This document shows positions 24,922 through 36,539 of a stretch of DNA of 64,000 nt, one piece after another. The stretch spans positions 125,054,928 to 125,118,927 of the forward strand of contig NC_080572.1 of the NCBI RefSeq assembly GCF_030247185.1. Reading direction: 5' to 3'. The translations under genes were made by a program, and so were the position numbers. Position 1 is the stretch's first letter. Every line of letters starts with the position of its first letter. This DNA is from Malaya genurostris. Taxonomy: Eukaryota; Arthropoda; Insecta; Diptera; Culicidae. Below the pieces are notes generated by a model. That model saw only the letters and a program-made list of their open reading frames with translations, did no database searches and was not told the DNA's origin.

Positions 24922-27900
24922 TTATATGGACTCGAGGAGGTTGGCTTCCTTGAGGAAGGAGAGTAGTGTCTGTTCCCTGATTGCGTCGTTCGCCAGAATT
25001 TCACGAATGGAGCTCGGGAAGTTGAATTTTTCTCGTAGGTCTTCGTATACTCTGCAATTCACTAGGATATGTTCTACTGTTAATCTGGTGTTGCAGGTTC
25101 CGCAGATTGTGGGGCTGACTTTGGAAATGGTATGGGCGTGTGTCGTTCTGGTGTGTCCCACTCGTAGGCGTGATAGTATTTTTTGTTCGATTCTGTTGTT
25201 GCGATCGACCCATCGGTCAGGTGAACCCTTAATTTTCTGGGTGTGGCCAGGTTGATTACGCCAGTGCGCTATGAAGTGGTCGGTGGCTATTCTTTCGAAA
25301 TAGTTAGCGATATCGGATGCCGGTACTTTTTTGGTGTGGAAGGTTCGCGATCGTCGGCCCAAGGCGGCTAGACGGTCTGCATCTTCATTGCCGCGTATGC
25401 CGCAATGGCCGGGTACCCAGCATAGTGTTGTGAGTGGATCGCAGTTTTGTTCGATTTGCTGTACGTAGGGATGCCGTGATTCTCCGGATTGTAGAGCTGA
25501 GATTACGGATAGAGAGTCCGAGAAAATGACGGTGGGTATGTTTTCTGGTTTTTTTTAGAGTGGCGATAACGATTGCCTCCGCCTCCGCCGAAAAAATAGA
25601 GCATGATGGGGGGAGGCGGAGTGCGAGACCTGGTTCGGTACCACTGACTCCGATTCCAACGCTATCATCCAGTTTAGACCCGTCTGTGTATAGTCGGGTG
25701 TGGTTGGTATACCTGCGATTGACTAGTCGGTTGTATCGTTCTAAGTTAGTGCTTGGGGGATCTCCAACTTTGATTAGGTGGGAGAGACTAATGTCCAGAT
25801 TTGGGCCGCGTTCGAACCACGGACGGTCTGTCACTCTGAGTAGTCGTGCTAGTTTCGGAAGGCGGGTTCCTGCGAAATTCTCGTACACGGTCTTGGCCGT
25901 TTGTAGGAGTACGCAGTCGTTTCCTGACGTCTTTTCTAGGAAGCCTAGGGCTCGCCTAACGATGGCTACTGCTGTGGTCCATTGGAAGGGCAGGGTGCCG
26001 GCTTCGATACATGTGGCTTCTGCGGGCGAACTGGGGAGTAAGTTTGAAGCGATTCGAATCGCTCCATGGAACAGTGGGGATAGTGTGCTTACTAATTCGA
26101 TCCAGTTGCTGCTGGTTAGTTCAATGCCGTAGAACACCCGACTTTGTATGATGGCCTGACAGATGCGTAGTGCGGTCTGTCTGTTGCATTTTTTGTGACG
26201 TGAGGTGATAGTGCGTATCAGCCTTTTCCTGCTTTCGCAGTCCTTTTTTACCTTCTGAAAGTGAGGCTTGAAGGTTAGCTTCCGGTCGATCGTTACCCCT
26301 AGTATGATTGGTTGTTTTTTAAAAGGGATGTTTGCTCCGTTAAGTTTTATCGGTCTATCCGTAGCTCGGTGCTGTGATGCGCAGCAATGTGTATATACGC
26401 ACTTTGGTGCGGAGATGTTGAATCCTACCGAGCAGGCCCATTTGCCTACGGCCTTGACTGCTGACTGTAGTTTTATCCTTGTGCGAGCAATTGTTTTTCC
26501 GATAGACACTAGTAGGATGTCGTCTGCGTAGACGAATATGTGTATGCCTTTGGGTAGGGTCGCGAACATGGAGTTCATGCTGATGAGGAACAGCGTGACT
26601 GCCAGTACAGAGCCTTGCGGTACGCCGTTGACCTCATTAAATTGGCTGGACAGGTGCCCGCCAATCCTGACTTTGAAGTTTCGCTTGTTAAGATACTGTT
26701 TGAGGAAGAGACCGAGATTCCCACGGATTCCCCACTGATGCAATTGTCGTAGGACACCTTCGCGCCAAACAGTATTGTAGGCCCTGGCAATATCTAAAAT
26801 TGCGATGTCTATGTGCGAGCCGTCAGCTAGTGCTTTGTTGATGCAGTTACCCAGGCATCCCATGTAGATGTTGGTACCTAGTCCCTTCCGGAATGCGAAT
26901 TGTCGGCGGTCCAATAAGTTACGTTTTTCAAGGAGGGTAGTCAGACGGCGGTTGACGAGTCTTTCCATGATTTTTGCGGAACAAGGTAAGAGGCTGATTG
27001 GACGAAAGTCACTTGGAGATCTGACTCCTTGGCATCTTTTGGGGATGGGGATTACTACCGCGATTTTCCAAGCATCCGGTATGGGAGAGCCTTCCCAGAT
27101 TCGATTGAAGGCATCTAATAGTGCTCGTTTTCCTACTGGGGGCATATGTTTGAGTAAAGGGTAGCTGACGTCATCGATGCCTGCTGATTTACTGCGTACC
27201 GCTCCTAGTGCGGCTGCTAGTTCGGTAGCCGAGAAGGGTTGATTGTATGCTTGTCTCGAGTTTGGTACGAATGAGGTGGGGGTGATTTCAGATTCTATTT
27301 TTTGCTTCATGAAAGTGCTAGGAAGGGATTCGTTGGACGAGAGGCTTTCGAAGTATTTGCCGATCTCGTTGGCTATGTCTATTGGATTAACGATTAAATT
27401 CCCGTTTGTCATGAGGGAGAAACCGTTTTGTCTCCTTTTACCGCTCAGTGCATTTACTCTTCGCCACATTTCTGATGTCGATGTGTCTGGACTAATCCCG
27501 TTCAAAAATTCGTTCCAGCTGTCAGATTTTGCGGTTGCTACAGCTTTCCTTGCTTGGTTCCGGAGCTTTTTGTATTCTGCGGATCTTTCCTCCCAGTGAG
27601 GGTTGTTTGGGGCAGTTCTTTTTAGTGTTCGGAGGGCTTTGCGTCTTTCTTTTAGCACTTTTTCCACGTCTGGATTCCACCAGTGGACGGCACGGTGCGG
27701 CGGAGTTCCACTAGTTTTAGGTATGCTGCTTTCAGCCGCACGGACTATGATTTCGGAGAGTTGCTCAGGTGAGTATTGACGGTCGCGATCCAGCATATCT
27801 GAAACGTTGTCTTCGTAGGAAGCCCAGTCGGCCTGGTCATAGAGCCATCGTTTGGGTCGTGAGGTGGATGGGGGTGTGCAACTGTAAGTTATCTCGATTG

Positions 27901-29404
27901 GGAAGTGATCACTGTTTCCCTTGTCGTGCGCGACCGACCAGCCGCACGCATTCGCGAGTGAGTTTGAGCATATGGTGATGTCTATTGCGGAGGAAGCGCG
28001 TCCGCGTAGGAAAGTGGTGTTTCCGTCATTCAGGATAATTGAATTGGTCTCTTCGGCAGCTTCTAGGATGCATTTACCACGATGGCAGCTCTGTTTTGAT
28101 CCCCAAAACGTGTTGTGGGCGTTAAAGTCACCCATTATTAAGAACGGGCTTGGTAGTTGGTTGATGAGTTTTTTTAGTTTGTCTTTCATATCTTTAACCT
28201 CCTTAGGGATGTAGATCGATACGATGGTGCATGGGGTAGGGTATGAAACGCGCCGAGCTAATGCTATCAAGTCGGTATCTAGAGTGACCGGGTCGGAGGG
28301 GAGGTCGGTCCGGATGCCAAGCCCGATGGTCTGATAAATGTTTGCTCCACTCTTGAGGTCCCATAGGTATCGGTTGCTCAACCATGGAGATGGGTCGGTG
28401 TCTCTTAGGTGGGTTTCTTGAATAGCAAGGTAAAGGGGGTCGATGCGTGATGTCATCATCTGTAAGTCGCCTAGATTTGGCCTTAGGCCATTGATGTTCC
28501 ATTGCACGGCCAGAGTACAGTGTTTTTGCGTGTGTGATGAGGTTGATCGGTCGGAGGTTGAGCTGGAAGGGGTGTTTTTTCCTTTGTTGGTGTTGATGTA
28601 TGGCTTGGTATGGTTCCGAGGCAGGTTCGGGTTTCTCCTTTCGTTGCGCTTTCTGGATCCGTTCGATGTTTCTTCTACCGATTTGTAGTCCGTGGCTGGT
28701 TCGCGGGTGTTCCAATTTGGCTGGTCAGTGATGTGGTTGAGTGCATAGTTTGTTTGCTCGTCGTTCTGTATGTTGCTGATGTAAGGTTTGTACCATGAGC
28801 AGCCAGGTATCGGGCTGGGTTCGCGGTGGCTGTCGGTGGGTGCTTTGGATGTCTGGTTTTCGTGTGGTTTGGTTAGGAGGTGTGGTAGTAGGCAGTCGGG
28901 TGTCTTTCCCTCGGCCCCCCGCCACGCGGGGGCGCTGGGAGAGTCCGGAACGCCGGAGATTTCCCTTGAATGTCTTGTGTGTGATGGTTGCTGGTTACTC
29001 CCGAGTGGAATGATTGTTTTTGGTGGTGTTATTTTATCGTGGCTAACGGTTCTTCTGCTTGTTCCCTCAACGGCCGTTGGGGGACAGTAGAGGGCCACAT
29101 GGTCGGTCGTCGTCTGGCTGGTCGATGATGTGCTAGTTGGTAATGACAGGGGTAGACAAAAATGTGGGGAGCTTTTTGTTGGTATATTGTAATTGTTTGT
29201 TACACTTGCCTGGGGGATACCCAGGTACCCGACGTCAACAGCCGCCGGAGGGGCATCGCCTGGTGGCGGGACGTCTCCGGACGGGGTCGACGCGGGTGTG
29301 GGTGTGCTTGTCGGTTTTATAGTGTCTTTTTCTTCCTTCTGGTGTCTTGGTGTGGGTGGTTTTGTTGGAGTGCAGTTCAGTTTATTTGGGTTGCTATCGT
29401 GCAT
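24922..29404 (-). CDS. I-element ORF2 polyprotein: EN, RT, RNase H (one frameshift)
   Basis: This copies element RNA into a nicked target. A long Pro/Ser/Thr-rich N-terminal extension (residues 1 to about 290) precedes the endonuclease, which runs from about 297 (VQWNINGLRPN, IQETHL, MGDFNAHN, SDHFPIEI) to about 510. RT lies at about 680-950, with SPSDFRPISLL, VPQGSV and VYADDILLV. RNase H begins at about 1240 (LYTDGSKL, FSAEAEA). At the run of eight A on the minus strand (25549-25556) the frame shifts: the next frame continues sensibly with FSDSLSVISAL and WVPGHCGIRGNEDADRLA, then a C-X2-C-X7-H-X4-C zinc motif (CGTCNTRLTVEHILVNC), and ends at 24922. One homopolymer slip separates it from an intact ORF, and that slip could be an assembly error. 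Confidence 0.85.
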
Positions 29405-29428
29405 CGTCTTTTGTATTGTTTGTTCCGT

Positions 29429-30898
29429 TTAATCAGAGATGTTTGCCCTTAGTATTCCGTAGTAGTCTCCTTCATCACTTGAGTTGGTGCGTGTGGTTGT
29501 TGTGGAGGCTTTTGGTTCACGGCTTAGACGTGATCGGCTTCGTTTCTCGATTGTTGAGTCGTCGCGCTGGATTTTTCGGTTCGGGCTGCGTGATTTTCGA
29601 TCCCTTTTGGTGTTTTTTCCTTTCAAGTGGCTTCGGTCTGTTTGGTCGTCGCGTTCGTTGTGCTGCTTGCTGTTGTTAACGTCAGTGTCCATGGCAGTTG
29701 GGAGGGCGGTTGGTTTTTGGTTCGACGTAGGACTGTTGGGTTTAGTTTTTTCATCTATCTGTTGTGTTACTTTGGTTCCTTTATGCTGGGTGGTCTGTTG
29801 GCTGATTTCGGTAAAAGCCATTCGCAGGATTTTCATCTCGTCAAGGACTTGGTTGAACTTGTCTCTAGCTTCTGCCAGTTGCAATTTTAGAGAACTAATT
29901 TCGCGGTCTTTGGCGTCTTCGTTTTGACGGTTTGAGTTGCTCTGCCGGAGCTTGTTTATTTCTTCTCTGAGTACTCTTATTGTTCTGTCTTTGTCGTCAG
30001 AGTTGGAATTCAACCTATCCCCAAGGGCATTGGCGTAGCTGGTAGTTCTGTGTTCTTTTTCGACGATTGCTCTCGCTTCAGGGAAGGAGATGTTGTTCGA
30101 GATTTTCACCTTTATGACCTTTTCTTCCATGATGTATGTTGGACATTTGCGGTGCCGGGTGGAGTGTCCTTCACCACAATTGATGCACTTGCTATTTGCC
30201 TTACATGGCTCTTCTCGGTTGGTGTCGTGTCTTTCGCTGCAGTTGAGACATGTCGTTGGTTGTTTGCAAGAGCGACTTCCGTGGCCGTAGCGGCCGCAGT
30301 TGTAACACAACATAGGTCGCGGGAAGTAGGGTTCGACTCTGGTGCGTACTAGGCCAATGTATATGTGGCTGGGCAGGTATGATCCGGGGAAAGAGATAAC
30401 TGTGAGGGGTGTGTTGGTGACCTTACCGTCGACCATTTTGGTGATTCGTCTAGTCGCTATCACGTCTTGATCGCTCAATTTTTCTGTCATTTGTTCATCT
30501 GTCATGCCAATAGTGTCTAGGTCATAGATGATGCCACGTGTCACATCCAGTGTGGGGTGAGGGATGATTTCTACGGGTTGTCCGTTTATTAGGCTCTTCA
30601 TGTCGAGTAGGGTTCCATATACTTTTCTTGAGCTCGTTCTTAGTATGTATCTACTGCCTCTGCCCTCTTTAGCGGCGGATAGTACGTCGTTTGGGTTCCG
30701 TTGTAGTACAGCTTTTACGGACTGATATATGAGGAACGGGTCAGATGGCAAGCGATTTTCTGTTTCTCCCTGGAGGTTAGTTGCTCGCAGTAGGAGCGTT
30801 CGAGTATCGATGACATCACCGCTGTTTAGATACGCTGGTAGGTTATGTGATGGGGACGGTCCTCCGCCACCGTCTGGTGTAGTTTTGTCTAGCGTCAT
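29429..30898 (-). CDS. I-element ORF1, gag-like nucleic-acid-binding protein
   Basis: 489 residues, intact. ORF1 of I elements binds element RNA and acts as a chaperone in the ribonucleoprotein. An N-terminal globular part leads to three zinc knuckles at about residues 198-255 (CYNCGRYGHGSRSC, CLNCSERHDTNREEPC, CINCGEGHSTRHRKC). After them comes a charged, probably coiled-coil stretch (about 305-365, leucine and glutamate/lysine rich) and a basic, serine/arginine-rich tail (KRDRKSRSPNRK). The stop is 24 bases before the ORF2 start, so ORF2 may be translated by reinitiation. No disruption is seen. Confidence 0.88.
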   Translation of the reverse strand: MTLDKTTPDGGGGPSPSHNLPAYLNSGDVIDTRTLLLRATNLQGETENRLPSDPFLIYQSVKAVLQRNPNDVLSAAKEGRGSRYILRTSSRKVYGTLLDMKSLINGQPVEIIPHPTLDVTRGIIYDLDTIGMTDEQMTEKLSDQDVIATRRITKMVDGKVTNTPLTVISFPGSYLPSHIYIGLVRTRVEPYFPRPMLCYNCGRYGHGSRSCKQPTTCLNCSERHDTNREEPCKANSKCINCGEGHSTRHRKCPTYIMEEKVIKVKISNNISFPEARAIVEKEHRTTSYANALGDRLNSNSDDKDRTIRVLREEINKLRQSNSNRQNEDAKDREISSLKLQLAEARDKFNQVLDEMKILRMAFTEISQQTTQHKGTKVTQQIDEKTKPNSPTSNQKPTALPTAMDTDVNNSKQHNERDDQTDRSHLKGKNTKRDRKSRSPNRKIQRDDSTIEKRSRSRLSREPKASTTTTRTNSSDEGDYYGILRANISD

Positions 30899-31156
30899 TT
30901 GGAGTTACAAAATGGTGGTTGCACGATCCCACTACGGGGACGCGACTTTAGGAGACTCTAATTTCTCCTATTTGAATAGGATTCGGCTTTTTTTTTCTAA
31001 CGTTATAAAGAGCAGTCGGTGCTCAACAAAGGTTAATTGTGTTTTACTGTACGCTGCTATTTCGTTAATTCACGGGAAGTATAATACCGCGCACGCACGA
31101 GACGGAGAGAAAGAAAAAACGAACCGATCGCGCTGAGTGCTCGGTACGAACTGTCG
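30899..31156 (-). promoter_or_regulatory. 5' leader/internal promoter of the I element
   Basis: On the minus strand the element starts CGACAGTTCGTACC. CAGT close to +1 and CG-rich sequence just downstream (CGTGCGTGCGCGG) resemble the internal, TATA-less promoters of I and Jockey elements. Function is inferred from position only. Confidence 0.45.
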
Positions 31157-31168
31157 ATTTTTCGAGAA

Positions 31169-31511
31169 GAAATCACTCATTGTCGAGCTCTTCTCTAAGC
31201 TACCCAACATTAGGTCGTTATCTACTCAAACTTTGACTTGATCGTAAAAAATGGGTAGCGTGCTTTGTTAACATTTTGGGTAAACTTACATTTACCTAAA
31301 TTTTGAGGTCATCACTCGTTATCTAAAATTGGGGAGATGCACTTTAGTAGATTTTGTGTAGATTTTGACCCAAAACTAGGTAGCGGCCTTCAAGAGTGTA
31401 TGTTTAATTAACTGCAGAGCTGCCAGGTTATTTTTCCAAAAATTGTATCTGGCGCAAAAGAATTGTATTAGATTTTTTATCGTGACGTCACAAATGAACA
31501 AGCATTCTTCC
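31169..31511. other. Intergenic, possible short repeat with GGGTAGCG motifs
   Basis: It contains CTACCCAACATTAGGTCGTTA and TACCTAAATTTTGAGGTCATCACTCGTTA in a loosely repeated arrangement (about 31195-31385). This may be a MITE or SINE remnant. No gene. Confidence 0.3.
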
Positions 31512-31759
31512 TTGACAGTTCAGCGGTACTGTTTACAAACAAGCTTAAACAAAAATCGAAGAACACGTCTTAAACAATCATCTTTACACTTTGCAACTAG
31601 TCACTTTTATTTGATAAACCTCAAAAACAAACCGTATCCAATCGTGAACAGATGTTTTAAAACTCTATTTAGGCGATATGGACCGTAAATGGGTTCATCC
31701 AAATTGTTAACAGACAAACAAAAAATATCTGTTTACAAACAGTACTGCTGGACTGTCAA
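31512..31759. mobile_element. Hairpin MITE with TTGACAGTYCAGC ends
   Basis: Left end TTGACAGTTCAGCGGTACTG and right end (inverse) TTGACAGTCCAGCAGTACTG are inverted repeats of about 30 bases that continue into TTTACAAACA. It is about 248 bp and non-coding. Flanking duplication is not clear. Confidence 0.6.
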
Positions 31760-31889
31760 AATGTGTTCGATGTTCGATTGAGGTTACCAGACTTTTGAAA
31801 TTCTCGCAGACTTTCGTCTATATTTACAGACTTTTGAAATTTCCGCGACCTTTTGTTTTTTTTTGCTCGCCAAGTCAGTTTTGCGTGTC

Positions 31890-32372
31890 ATACTTTATAG
31901 AGAAATTGCTGCCACCAAAGGCTCATTTTGGCGAGCAAAAAAACGTAGCTGAAGAGGACGACCGAGTGAAGTCGCTGCAACCAGCCAAACAGTGAAAAAA
32001 TATATGGTGACCATGAATATACGTGTCAGGAAATGGAGGTCGCGTCCATTGGTTTCGGAGCTGCAGGCAATGACGCAACAGCAGCGGCTGAATAAGATGG
32101 TCAACTTGATTTTTCCGGTGAATTACGAAGTTTATTGCACACACAAAGTCTCCCAGGCTGGCCGGATCTGGCGTCAGCTCACTACTCGAAGCGATCATTG
32201 GAAGAGATGAAGCGGCTGAATATCGATGTGATACTCCAAACCAACCTGAAGTGTGAGATCAACACCAACAATTTGGATGCGAAAACTGTGGAGATATTGT
32301 TAAATGAAACGAAGAAAGAACTCAATAATATGCCTACACGCATGTTTTTGTCCGCCATAGCGAATGCTCTGG
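31890..32372 (+). pseudogene. Unrecognised gene-like fragment, frameshifted and cut by a MITE
   Basis: Three overlapping frames read like one protein with two shifts. The first ends KAHFGEQKNVAEEDDRVK (to about 31980). The second has RVRKWRSRPLVSELQAM and NLIFPVNYEVYCTHKVS (32010-32190). The third has LNIDVILQTNLKCEIN and AKTVEILLNETKKELNN and ends MFLSAIANALV at about 32372, exactly where a MITE begins. The charged, helix-like composition and low-complexity-free sequence look coding-derived. I do not recognise the family. It is probably a decayed gene or processed-copy fragment. Confidence 0.35.
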
Positions 32373-32722
32373 TTAAAGGACTATTCACACATATCCGGTC
32401 CGGTTCAGTGCCGGCACGACACCGTGCACGGATACTGATATTATTTCCATTCGTTTTCTATGCGCGAATTCACACCTATCCGGCACCGTGCCGTTTCAGT
32501 GCAGCTCGCCGTCAGCGTAGCGTCCGTCCCGCAAATTCAAATTCGTTGTCACCGATATTTTTCATTTTCACTGAAGTCGATATGTCACTGCATTTGCTGT
32601 TCCGGAACGGAAACAGCACAGAAACGGAACGGAAGGGTTCAGACAAAAAAAGAACACTGACGGCGCACTGAAGGCACTTTCACTGAACCGTCACGGAACT
32701 TAAATGTGTAGATAGTCCTTAA
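32373..32722. mobile_element. MITE with AGGACTATTCACAC ends
   Basis: Ends TTAAAGGACTATTCACACAT and, inverted, TTAAGGACTATCTACACAT are inverted repeats. TTAA stands at each side but is offset by one A, so the target rule is uncertain. The inside carries inverted CCGGCACNGTGCACGG motifs. Relatives are at about 36540-36680 and 36684-36985. Confidence 0.6.
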
Positions 32723-32727
32723 CTGCC

Positions 32728-32985
32728 GGTAGACCCTGTCAGCTTGGACCGAAATCAATCCTCAGTTCAGCAATGCCATCGCACCGCATCACATTCAACT
32801 TATAATGTTAATTGTATGGGCGCGCAGTGCTGCTATTTTTCCACGCACAAATTTGACATTTCTCTACATTTATGTACAAGTTTCGATGCGGACTCGCCTG
32901 AAGGCGTCATGCTTGCAAAAAGGATATTGTCAATGATTTGTTCGGGAAATGTGAGAGCATGATATCTTGTTAATATGATGTCCTT
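32728..32985 (+). repeat. Dispersed repeat (TCAGCTTGG...GTGAGAGC), copy 1
   Basis: It shares an ordered series of blocks (GTCAGCTTGGACCGAAATCAA, GCAGTGCTGCTATTTT, GATTTGTTCGGGAAATGTGAGAGC, GATATCTTGTTAAT) with the inverted sequence at 59418-59615. No coding potential is evident. The family is unknown to me. Confidence 0.6.
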
Positions 32986-34988
32986 GCTGCCGAAATGTGA
33001 GTGCAAGGGCGTAAAATTTGTTGGCAAGTAAGCTTGAATAATTACCTTCCATGGGAAATTTACAAAAGCAATTATCCGTTTCAGCTTTATCATGCTACTG
33101 AACCATATTAACCTATTCCATGCTATTGAATCATATATAACCAGTAGAACTGACGAGTAAACAGTATAGGGACTTCAAATAATAAATATCAGAAAACTTT
33201 AGCTTCAGCAACAATGTTGTTGGTGCGTTTCTCAAATGTTAACTGTTCATCGAAAATGAAATCGAAATGTTTGACGCTAGTCGATCTTCTAATCATGAAC
33301 TCTTCATGAAAGTATTCAAATTTGGAATGATTTTTTGCAGACTCTAATTCCCCACAAATTGAAACAGTTTTGAGTCATTTTAAAGATTCTATACATTTTT
33401 CGCCTGGTTGCTTTGATGGTTTGATGCATGTCATCTCTCAGGTAATCGTTTTGTCTCGAGAACGATATGCGGAAGATTAGAGTGCCTATAGCCAGAGTGA
33501 CGACAACTCATCCGTAATGCTGGCAACAACTCAAAACGTTTAATCCGACCCACATTATCGAAATGACGGAATGAGCAATGAATTCTTACTCGACTGCATG
33601 ATTTTTTAGTGCTCGATCGGTTCAGTGCTAGAATTTTCGCCTGAATTGGCTGCTCGATCAACCTGATTGACAGTGACATTATAAATGTCATTGAATATTC
33701 GCTCATTTTATGAATGTGTTAGTGTGAAATTTAAGCGACTTAAGCCATTTCACTACACTCCAGCTAGAGGAATGGATGATGCTGACTAAGGTAGGCCGTT
33801 TTGTTAATTTCCAGCGAATTTCAATAGTTTATGTTGGGATTCTAAGAAGAACTGGTTATTTACTAGTTCTGTATATCCGAAAAACATGAAGATTTAAATT
33901 TGTATATTCAGTTATATAATGTTTTCCTTTAAAAATAAACTGAAAACCAGCACGAAAACGTGCAAAATCAGGAAAGAAGAAGAAGAAGACGAATTGACAA
34001 TTCAGTCCGCATCTTCTCACTCAATTCCGAATGATTTCCGAATCAACCGGTTGTAGGCGAACCGGTTCATTCGGAATCGGTTGTTGCACTGGAGTTGGAA
34101 TTGATTCGGAATCCATTATGATTTCCACATGAAATTCCGAATGAAAATTTCTCGCCGATTCGGAATTGATTCGGAATCCATTCGGATCTGATAATGTGGG
34201 GAAATGTTGAGAGTTTTGTTCGCTTTGTATTCTACTTGACAGGTCGTTTGTTCGTTTGAAACAAAGCTGTCATTCCAAACGAACAGCTGTCGTCACTCTG
34301 GTTTAAGGCACTCTACGGAAGATAATGTCGAACCGATTTCACTAGAGGAAATGAAGCTGCGATTAGCAGTCGTGATGGCACAGCCATTTAGGCTATATTG
34401 CCTGTTAATTTTCATTTATGGTCCAATGGACTTTCTTGCCACAGGACTACAAACGAAAATCACGCTATATGGCCACAGACTAACAGACAGGACACTCAAA
34501 TTAGATTCTTTAACCATATAAACGGTCATTTCGAATATTCCATTAGTTGGAACAGTACTCGCATATGTCATGATGGCACCACGTTACCCTATCAAATACA
34601 TCCTGTCTGTCATCTTGACTGTGTTTATTTTTTTCGTTTACCAACCGAGTTGCCTTTCTTACAGAATTACCTGTACTGTATTGATTTGTATACCTCCATG
34701 CGAATTTCATGCTACAACGCAATACAAAATCGAACCCGTTTTGTTACAACATATACTTTCTTCTGGTCTGCCATCACTTAATTTCGGGTAAAAATTACCA
34801 ACACAATCAAAAATAGTCTAGATGAACAACGTTGAGTAAAATAAATGTTTACCTTCCAACATCGCTAAAAAAGTTAAATATATTATCAACGTAATCCAAT
34901 AATTTATTGTGACGATTCATTATCAAATATTATGATGAAATCTGGCAACCCTGCAAGCAGCTGATCGGTGTTGACAAACGAGGGGAAA
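32986..34988. other. Intergenic; short GATTCGGAAT repeats near 34020-34195
   Basis: Repeats of GATTCGGAAT/ATTCCGAAT occur in both orientations at 34010-34195. ORFs (91 codons at 33431, 127 at 34398) are not recognisable. No gene is called. Confidence 0.4.
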
Positions 34989-35792
34989 CCAACTAGCTAA
35001 GACAAGACCTGACAACTGGCTTCTTATTCTTCCTTCCGAATCATCCTTCTCGTCATTTTCGCCCTGTGGAATAAATACCAACGTATCGGCTACAGTGTAG
35101 CTATATTTACAGAATTTTTTTAATAACTATGCTAGGAAAAATATATTACATTTAAATTTTTAGACTTTAGGTTTTTGATTTGAAATAAACATAAAACATG
35201 TTTTGGTGAATGCATTTCTTTATTATATATTAATGCTTAAAAACAATGAATTGAGCTTTGATGACAAAACACAAAATATCTAATGTTGAACGAATAATCG
35301 GATCCATTGTTGACGTATTACCGGATTTTTTGGAAACCGGAAAAAGTCAGGTTCGGATAGAAATGCTTAATGCGACCACAGTGTGGAACACAACAGTTCA
35401 TTCTTCTCGTAAAACTAAACACACTTTCGAGTTTACACTAATTTAACAAATCTTTTTTTGGTTACACTTTAATTCACTAAAAAGTAAGACGGCTTGATGC
35501 CTATTTTAATTACACAGTCTTGCCACTATAAACATTTATTACCAATGAGATTGAAAAAAAAGTTAAACATTCTCCGAAAATTTTAATTTTCATTGGTGAG
35601 CTAAAATTATACATTTTAATAAATTTGTTTTCTGATTTTATTTATACTTGGCATCATTGCTCGCGTACCCTGCAAAAGTTTTTTCTTTTCACAATGTGCA
35701 GGTGGCAACATCAAAATCAGTCAATCAGAAACTGGTCCATTTTGGAACAAAAGCAGCCCCCCCAGATGTCAGGTCTTGTCTTAGCCAACTAG
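34989..35792. mobile_element. DNA element with 8-bp TSD CCAACTAG
   Basis: The perfect 8-bp repeats CCAACTAG (34989-34996 and 35785-35792) bracket a 788-bp element. It starts CTAAGACAAGACCTGACA and ends with the inverse of the same 18 bases, the TIR continuing to CTGG. An 8-bp TSD fits hAT or P-like elements, though the CTAAGAC end is not the usual hAT CAG. Inside is AT-rich, with no transposase. Confidence 0.8.
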
Positions 35793-36539
35793 TAAAAAAA
35801 CTTTTACGTAACACAAGGGGTGTACCGATAGTAAATAGTTCGCGCAGTACAATATAGGTGGAACTAGTGCATCACTAAAAATGATTTTTATAAGAATTAA
35901 CCCATACTGTCATGTCTGTTAGTCTGTGATTTGGCTACGTTGAGTCGCCAAAGTACGGATAAAAATACTTTCTTTCTCGCTAAATACTTGAATTTTCACT
36001 GCACTACCACGATACACCGTGCTCAACCGTTGAGAGTTTCACCGGAAGCGACAATCTATCAACTGACGAGAACGAATATCGATAATCGGGAACATATCAG
36101 CTTTGCTCGTATTTACGTCATCCAGTTATGACTATGACGTTATTTACACACAATTCGTGATTATCTCATGTCATCAAAAATTTAAATTTCATTACAAATT
36201 GCTGAGAATATTATTGAATGCATGAAGTAAGAATTATAATACTTTCTTCATTACAGTGAGATAGTTACGATAGAGTTTTATCCATTCTTTCTCAACGCGA
36301 ATTTTGAAAGATTATCCCATACTAAAGGGAGACGTACTCACTCTTAAAGTCTGATGAATTAAATTGCACATAGGAAAATTGACAAGAAAAAATGCAGTGT
36401 CTGAATTCGAAGCTGTAACTTTTACTTACTCGGAGAAATCGTTTTGCAGAGTTATTGTACCAATAGTCATCTCATTAATAGAGTCGTTATTGTGCCGATT
36501 ACTCAACTTTCAACCAATGAATTGTGAATTGTGATTGTC
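35793..36539. other. Intergenic AT-rich DNA, no gene seen
   Basis: Nothing recognised beyond chance ORFs. Confidence 0.4.

Larger units (their letters stand above)
24552..31168 (-). mobile_element. I-clade non-LTR retrotransposon, full length with TSD
   Basis: The 12-base TSD ATTTTTCGAGAA lies at 24552-24563 and 31157-31168. The 6.6-kb element between reads on the minus strand. Its 5' end is CGACAGTTCGTACCG. It has a 5' leader of about 258 bases, ORF1 with three zinc knuckles, a 24-base gap, ORF2 with endonuclease, RT, RNase H and a C-terminal zinc motif, and a short 3' UTR ending in (TAA)/(TAAA) repeats at 24564-24587. The trinucleotide-rich tail and RNase H are hallmarks of the I clade. 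It is visibly more GC-rich than the flanks. The perfect TSD and nearly intact ORFs point to a recent insertion. Confidence 0.92.

Noticed and set aside
25560..30352. Plus-strand ORFs of 60-190 codons
   Set aside because: They are shadows of the minus-strand I-element ORF1 and ORF2.
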